Of a DNA stretch of 37,425 nt, positions 33,495-37,425 are shown piece by piece (positions within the stretch are counted from its first letter, which is position 1; each line of letters begins with the position of its first letter). The DNA lies in NCBI GenBank assembly GCA_026417795.1, contig JAOACP010000017.1, positions 3,307 to 40,731 of the forward strand, in the 5' to 3' direction. The notes beneath the pieces were generated by a model. That model saw only the letters and a program-made list of their open reading frames with translations, searched no databases and was not told where the DNA came from. Both the position numbers and the translations under genes were made by a program. Source of the DNA: Thermanaerothrix sp. Lineage in GTDB: Bacteria; Synergistota; Synergistia; Synergistales; Synergistaceae.

Positions 33495-33511
33495 GGGAAC
33501 TTAGCACTTAC

Positions 33512-34501
33512 CTACTTCGGAGCCAGGTTCTTCCTGAACTCGACCATGAGCTCCCGGGTCATCTTCTTCTCCAGCTTGGGCCAGCTCTCCGCTATGGCCT
33601 TGGATATGGGCAGCAGCTGGGCCTCGCTGTAGCGAAAGACCTTGATGCCCTTCTTCTCCATGGCCTTCATGGAGGCCTCGTCCAGGGCCTTGGCCTCGTC
33701 GATGCTCTTTATGGTGGCCTTAGTCATCACGTCCGCTATGACCTTCCGGTCCTCGGGCTTGAGCTTGTCCCACACCTTCTTGCTCATGAAGAAGTTGATG
33801 CACTCCATGGAGTAGTTGGTGGCGTACCAGTACTTGATCACGTCGCCCAGGGCGGTGAGGGCCGCGGTGGTGGCAAAGCCGTTGACCCCGTCGCAGACCC
33901 CGGTCTGCATGGCCTGGTAGACGTCCGCGTAGGGTATGGTTATGGTCCTGTAGCCCATGGCCTCAGCCCCGAGCTTGTACACGTCCATGTTGGGGACCCG
34001 GCAGAGGATGCCCTTGTCCACCTTGGGGTTCAAGGGGTCCTTGGCGGGCTTGGTGGTGCCGGTTCCTATCATGCCCTCCACGTAGAAGCCCAGCAGCTTG
34101 ACCCCGAGCCTTCCGTTGAGCTCGTCCATCTTCTTGAAGAGCCACCCGTCGGGGGAGAATATCTTCTTGGCGGAGTCGTAGCCCCGGACGTAGCCGTTCA
34201 CGTACATGAGCTCCAGGCGGGGATCGAACTGGCTGGGTACCGATATGAGGGCCATGTCTATGGTGCCCTTTATGAGCTCCTCGTAAACCAGCGTGTAGTC
34301 CCCCAGCTGGTTCCCCGGGTACACCCTCACGGCAATCCTTCCGTTGGTGCGCTTGAGTATCTCCGACGCTATGTCCCTCATGAGCCGGCTTCCAGGGTGG
34401 TCCGCCGGGTACTGCCCCGCGAACTTGAGGGTGACCTCCGCGCCGAACGCGGCGGGCACGAACGCCAAGACCAGCAAAAGCCCCGCAAGCAACCTTCTCA
34501 T
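33512..34501 (-). CDS. dctP: TRAP transporter substrate-binding protein, DctP type
   Basis: This is the periplasmic receptor of the TRAP system, 329 residues. It has a signal peptide (MRRLLAGLLLVLAFVPAAFG|AEV). The mature part shows FAGQYPADHPGSRL, the ligand-binding Arg in GILCRVPNMDVYKLGAEAMG (Arg pairs with a carboxylate in this family) and YADVYQAMQTGVCDGVNG. So the substrate has a carboxylate; hydroxyproline is suggested only by the coregulated hypD. The ATG at 34501 follows GGGAGGGG by eight bases and gives a proper signal peptide; a frame to 34672 is rejected. First gene of dctPQM plus the small membrane protein. Confidence 0.94.
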   Translation of the reverse strand: MRRLLAGLLLVLAFVPAAFGAEVTLKFAGQYPADHPGSRLMRDIASEILKRTNGRIAVRVYPGNQLGDYTLVYEELIKGTIDMALISVPSQFDPRLELMYVNGYVRGYDSAKKIFSPDGWLFKKMDELNGRLGVKLLGFYVEGMIGTGTTKPAKDPLNPKVDKGILCRVPNMDVYKLGAEAMGYRTITIPYADVYQAMQTGVCDGVNGFATTAALTALGDVIKYWYATNYSMECINFFMSKKVWDKLKPEDRKVIADVMTKATIKSIDEAKALDEASMKAMEKKGIKVFRYSEAQLLPISKAIAESWPKLEKKMTRELMVEFRKNLAPK

Positions 34502-34700
34502 AGCAGCAACCCCTCCCAAGTTGAAATGTAAAATATCAAACTCCACAGCGATCAACCCAACGCCCCGGCACACCACCTCCAATCTCAAGAAAAGGCCAAC
34601 AAAACCGACGGACATCACCGTAATTTGGGAATAAAACCCCCGACCTCCCCCCCATAAAACGGTGGAAAGCAAACTAAATCGAATTTATTTTAAATAACTA

Positions 34701-34712
34701 TTGATATTTCAG
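34701..34712. promoter_or_regulatory. Operator-like site B
   Basis: TTGATATTTCAG, two mismatches to CTGATATATCAG, just downstream of the start (about 34719) predicted for the dctPQM promoter. The 15 bases 34703-34717 match site A's surroundings in 13 positions. Confidence 0.6.
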
Positions 34713-34725
34713 ATATTACTGGAAA

Positions 34726-34754
34726 ACCATACATGGGCTTTGCTGATACGTCAA
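34726..34754 (-). promoter_or_regulatory. Promoter of the dctPQM operon
   Basis: On the - strand, TTGACG (34749-34754), 17 bases, TATGGT (34726-34731). Operator copy D covers the -35 and copy B follows the start site. The leader to dctP would be about 218 bases, which I cannot otherwise explain. The rest of the 473-bp gap (34502-34974) shows no gene and no clear + strand promoter for pncA. Confidence 0.65.
34743..34754. promoter_or_regulatory. Operator-like site D
   Basis: CTGATACGTCAA, three mismatches to CTGATATATCAG, covering the -35 of the dctPQM promoter. It shares TGCTGATAC-(A/G)-TCA with site C. Confidence 0.5.
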
Positions 34755-34974
34755 GCGCCCACGCCACTCTTCCATCGATGAAGCCAAAGCCGCAAAATCA
34801 TGAAGGCCGCACCTTAAGGCTCCAAAGGCAAAGCCGCCAAAGGGGACCAACACAAATAAGACGCAAGGGAATGCAATTCCAGGCCTTTTGTGATAGTTTC
34901 TCCTTAAGTCATACGAGGAGCCGCCGACGGGCAAGGACAAAATCAAATTCAAAAATTCAAAAAGGGGTGGTTCC

Positions 34975-35586
34975 ATGAGAGCCCTTCTGGTGGTGGACGT
35001 GCAGTACGACTTCCTGCCCGGCGGAGCGCTGCCGGTGCCCGAAGGAGATCAGGTCATACCGGTCATAAACCGCATGATGGACCGCTTCCCCCTGGTGGTG
35101 GCCACCCAGGACTGGCACCCCAGGGAGCACCTGAGCTTCGCATCAAACCACCGGGACACCCGACCCTTTGAGGTGATACAGCTCGACCAAGCACCCCAGA
35201 CCCTATGGCCGGACCACTGCGTTCGGGGGACCCACGGGGCCATGCTCTCAAGGGACCTAAGGCAGGAACCGGTGGAACTCATAATCCGCAAGGGCACCGA
35301 CCCCTCCGTGGACAGCTACAGCGCCTTCTTCGATAACCTCAAAAGGCGCTCCACGGGACTTGCAGGGTACCTCAGGGAACGGGGGGTTTCCGAGCTGTGG
35401 GTCGCGGGCCTGGCGGGGGACTACTGCGCCTTCTACTCCGCCATGGACGGAGCGGAGGCGGGGTTCTCGGTGTTCTTCGTGGAGGACGCGGTAAGACCCA
35501 TAAGCGCCGAGGGGTTCGCCAAGGCCAAGGAGGCCATGGGCTCAAGGGGCATAAAGATCGTCACATCAAACCATCTGGTCCCATAA
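34975..35586 (+). CDS. pncA: Nicotinamidase / isochorismatase-family hydrolase
   Basis: This cysteine hydrolase of 203 residues most likely turns nicotinamide into nicotinate for NAD salvage. The triad is Asp8 (LLVVDVQYDF), Lys106 (IIRKGTDPSVDSYSAF) and Cys151 (LAGDYCAFYSA). The metal ligands of PncA are present: Asp46 and His48 in TQDWHP, and His81 in QTLWPDHCVRGT. The segment EHLSFASNH also fits PncA better than other isochorismatases. The ATG follows AAGGGGTGG by four bases. It is divergent from dctP and shares that intergenic region, so an effect of the operator sites on it cannot be excluded. Confidence 0.92.
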   Translation: MRALLVVDVQYDFLPGGALPVPEGDQVIPVINRMMDRFPLVVATQDWHPREHLSFASNHRDTRPFEVIQLDQAPQTLWPDHCVRGTHGAMLSRDLRQEPVELIIRKGTDPSVDSYSAFFDNLKRRSTGLAGYLRERGVSELWVAGLAGDYCAFYSAMDGAEAGFSVFFVEDAVRPISAEGFAKAKEAMGSRGIKIVTSNHLVP

Positions 35587-35685
35587 CCGGACGCAGATCG
35601 CCCCAAAACCCAAAGGACAAGGGACCGGTGAAGCCATCAAAGGCTGGATATGAAATGTAAAACAAAAACCAATTAGCACCGAGGA

Positions 35686-36558
35686 GTGAGGACACTGAAT
35701 AAGAAGCCGGAGATCAAAAGAACCAACCACGGGCAAGGAAGCAGGGCGGTGGACAGAAACCCTAAAGCCCGGCGGCCATTCGCCGACTGGAATCGCTTGC
35801 GCCTGGTGGCAGCCGTTGTCCTCATGCTGGCGGCATCGGCGGGGCTCTCATGGGCTCCCCAAAAGGCCCTTGGGGAGGAGAAGACGTTGTCCGGGGACTT
35901 CACCCCCGCCTCGGAGGGGGAGGCGCTGGTGAAGGACCTGGTCAAATCCCTTAGCCCTGAGAAGATGCTGGTGGTGCTGGACCAGGAACCCCAGGGTGGG
36001 GAGGTAAGGCACATGTACATATCAGCCCAAGGGGCAAGGGCGGCGGGAGTCCGGGTGGACCAGGTGGCCATGGAGGCCTTCTTCGTGAAGATCAACCACC
36101 AGGCCCCGGGCGGATACCCCTTCAGCGCCATAGAGGGGCTCTTCCAGTGCTCCGTGAAGGACCAGGACGTGAACCGGTTCCTCAAGGACGCGGTGATGGA
36201 CTCCGGCGATGAATCCTGGAAGGGGCTCAGCGTGGAGTTCCAGGACGGCAGGCTCAAGGCCTCGGGTACGTTCCTCTCAAAGGGCCTGTCGGCGGTGGTG
36301 CGCCTTGAGGGGGAGCTCTCCATAAAGGACCAGTCGGCGGTGGAGCTCAAGGACTACACCGTGAAGGTGAACGGCTCGAATACCCAGATGGGGGAGATCC
36401 GAAGGGCCATCGACGACGCCCAGCCCCTGCTGGACCTATCGGGCATGCCCTTCCCGGTGAAGCTCAAACGGCTTTCCGCACACCAGGGGGCCCTTACGCT
36501 CAGCACCGAGAAGGCCCCGGAGGAGTTCCAGGGCATAAGATACGTCTACCAAGAATAG
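35686..36558 (+). CDS. Exported LmeA/DUF2993-like protein
   Basis: This is a 290-residue protein with a polar, basic N-terminus (about 1-37) and one hydrophobic segment (LRLVAAVVLMLAASAGLSWA), a signal peptide or anchor. The rest looks like an LmeA-type lipid-binding fold (DUF2993): VAMEAFFVKINH, then SVEFQDGRLKASGTFLSKG and the end LDLSGMPFPVKLKRLSAHQGALTLS. These proteins bind membrane lipid in the envelope. The start is unclear: GTG at 35686 lies within GAGGAGTG and has no site upstream, while CTG at 35695 is eight bases after GAGGAG and would be unusual. It follows pncA by 99 bp. Confidence 0.6.
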   Translation: MRTLNKKPEIKRTNHGQGSRAVDRNPKARRPFADWNRLRLVAAVVLMLAASAGLSWAPQKALGEEKTLSGDFTPASEGEALVKDLVKSLSPEKMLVVLDQEPQGGEVRHMYISAQGARAAGVRVDQVAMEAFFVKINHQAPGGYPFSAIEGLFQCSVKDQDVNRFLKDAVMDSGDESWKGLSVEFQDGRLKASGTFLSKGLSAVVRLEGELSIKDQSAVELKDYTVKVNGSNTQMGEIRRAIDDAQPLLDLSGMPFPVKLKRLSAHQGALTLSTEKAPEEFQGIRYVYQE

Positions 36559-36615
36559 CGGCACCGGACGGCGCAATATTGAAAAAAGGATGAAGGCCAA
36601 AAACCGCAAGGACGA

Positions 36616-36657
36616 GAGAAACCCCGGCTTTGGGTTGCGCCAAAGCCAGGGTTTCTC
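36616..36657. terminator. Long hairpin between convergent genes
   Basis: GAGAAACCC-C-GGCTTTGG (36616-36633) pairs with CCAAAGCC-A-GGGTTTCTC (36640-36657), with one mismatch and a six-base loop. It has no U tract on either side but stands between two converging genes, so a terminator or 3'-end protecting role is likely. Confidence 0.6.
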
Positions 36658-36751
36658 AACGAAGTCCGCGCAGGACAAGCGCGAAGGCAAGGGATGAAAC
36701 CACAAAGGATGATAAAACCCCACGTCCGCCCCATGGGCACTTTTGTCTTTT

Positions 36752-37425
36752 TTACTTAAGAAGGATCTTTATCTCCTTCACGTCCGCGAAAACCCCAGGC
36801 TGCACGTCCGAGGCCTCGGGAAGCTCCTGCCAGTCCGGGTTGTCCCCCATCTTGCACAGCACCCTGCCCACATCCTCCCCGGAGCTCCTGTCGAAGGGCC
36901 TTATGAGGCCATAGAACAGCGGATAAGCCCCCTCCAGCCGTTCAAAGGACAGCCCCCTTACGATCATCCACTGCCCCATGTTGCGCACCTTCTGCATCTC
37001 CCGGTCGTACACGTGGCCTATGGGGACTATCTGAAATCCCCCTATCTCCCCCAGGGGGCTGGTGCTCACGCATATCACCCCCGGGTGGTTGGCCCTCACC
37101 CCTCCCGGAACCTGGTACAGGGTGCCCAGGAACCGCCCGGAGCTGTCAAAGGGCTTCTCCACCACCGCCACGGGGCGCTCCTCACCGTTAACCGCCAGGT
37201 AAACCTGCCCCCCCTGCCAGTTCTCAAACCTCAGGTAGGACGCCTCATCCGGCGGGGCCTCCACGTCTATCTCCAGGGAAACCCCGTGCTTTAGCAGGTC
37301 CTTGGATCTAAAAGGTATCCGGTACCCCAAGCGGTTCACCACGTAGACCTTGGAGCCCACCGTGGGTGAGTAGCGGCCGAATAGCCCTATGCCCCCCACC
37401 CCCCCAACCACCAGGCTTGAGCCGG
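36752..37425 (-). CDS. Unrecognised protein, N-terminal end outside window
   Basis: The open frame runs without a stop to the window edge (at least 224 residues), so the true start may lie beyond 37425. The first visible residues, SSLVVGGVGGIGLFG, are hydrophobic and Gly-rich, like the end of a signal peptide or anchor. Then comes beta-rich sequence (KVYVVNRLGYRIPFRSKDLL, VYLAVNGEERPVAVVEKPFD) and a C-terminal part with RVLCKMGDNPDWQELPE. I do not recognise the family. A Gly-rich internal GTG at 37411 has no good ribosome site. The gene converges on the LmeA-like gene. Confidence 0.7.
   Translation of the reverse strand, partial: GSSLVVGGVGGIGLFGRYSPTVGSKVYVVNRLGYRIPFRSKDLLKHGVSLEIDVEAPPDEASYLRFENWQGGQVYLAVNGEERPVAVVEKPFDSSGRFLGTLYQVPGGVRANHPGVICVSTSPLGEIGGFQIVPIGHVYDREMQKVRNMGQWMIVRGLSFERLEGAYPLFYGLIRPFDRSSGEDVGRVLCKMGDNPDWQELPEASDVQPGVFADVKEIKILLK

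Noticed and set aside
34502-34672. 57-residue N-terminal extension of DctP
   Set aside because: It would bury the signal peptide; the ATG at 34501 has a good ribosome site and gives a normal export signal.

Overview
The window is gene-dense, GC-rich bacterial chromosome with no rRNA, tRNA, CRISPR array, insertion sequence or phage gene that I can see. The gene set (pyruvate:ferredoxin oxidoreductase, a glycyl radical enzyme with its activase, branched-chain amino-acid uptake, a TRAP transporter, a biotin-domain-less carboxyltransferase subunit) points to a strict anaerobe that ferments amino acids. Gene style, frequent TTG/GTG starts and gene content suggest Synergistota, perhaps near Thermanaerovibrio. 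That placement is inference from protein character, not from a database match.

Layout. 1-3600 (+): the 3' end of a tryptophan operon, trpD(partial)-trpC-trpF-trpB-trpA, mostly with 4-base stop/start overlaps, closed by a two-way terminator. 3699-4442 (-): an exported DUF4198/NikM-like protein behind an 18-bp palindrome. 4632-9219 (-): the conserved protein-targeting and ribosome cluster ylxM-ffh-rpsP-khpA-rimM-trmD-rplS, with a recognisable promoter and terminator; trmD carries an extra C-terminal domain. 9273-10195 (-): two small cysteine-containing proteins of unknown function. 10208-12283 (-): an FAH-family enzyme and a MalY/PatB-type PLP enzyme, divergent from gpmA (12426-13175, +) across a palindromic control region. 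13267-18671 (-): a branched-chain amino-acid ABC transporter (livK, then livHMGF after an internal terminator) led by an unusual FCD-type regulator. 18844-21440 (-): a 58-residue membrane protein and a PilJ-N/HAMP/MCP/CZB chemoreceptor. 21457-26766 (-): a pyruvate/oxaloacetate carboxyltransferase-type subunit and nifJ. 26929-34754 (-): a probable trans-4-hydroxy-L-proline dehydratase (HypD) system, consisting of GntR regulator, activase and HypD, with a dctPQM TRAP operon that ends in a 50-residue membrane protein. 34975-36558 (+): nicotinamidase and an exported LmeA/DUF2993-like protein. 36752-37425 (-): a protein cut by the window edge.

The most interesting system is at 26991-34754. Four copies of a near-palindrome with consensus CTGATATATCAG lie in the two intergenic regions in front of gntR-activase-hypD and in front of dctPQM. 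Each copy lies in, or just downstream of, a promoter-like sequence. This predicts a two-operon regulon: substrate import by TRAP and radical dehydration by HypD, both controlled by the GntR/FCD protein. The other points worth checking are two unannotated small membrane proteins, an NrpR-like winged helix joined to an FCD domain, a 14-bp motif shared by the spacers of two promoters, and the TrmD C-terminal fusion.
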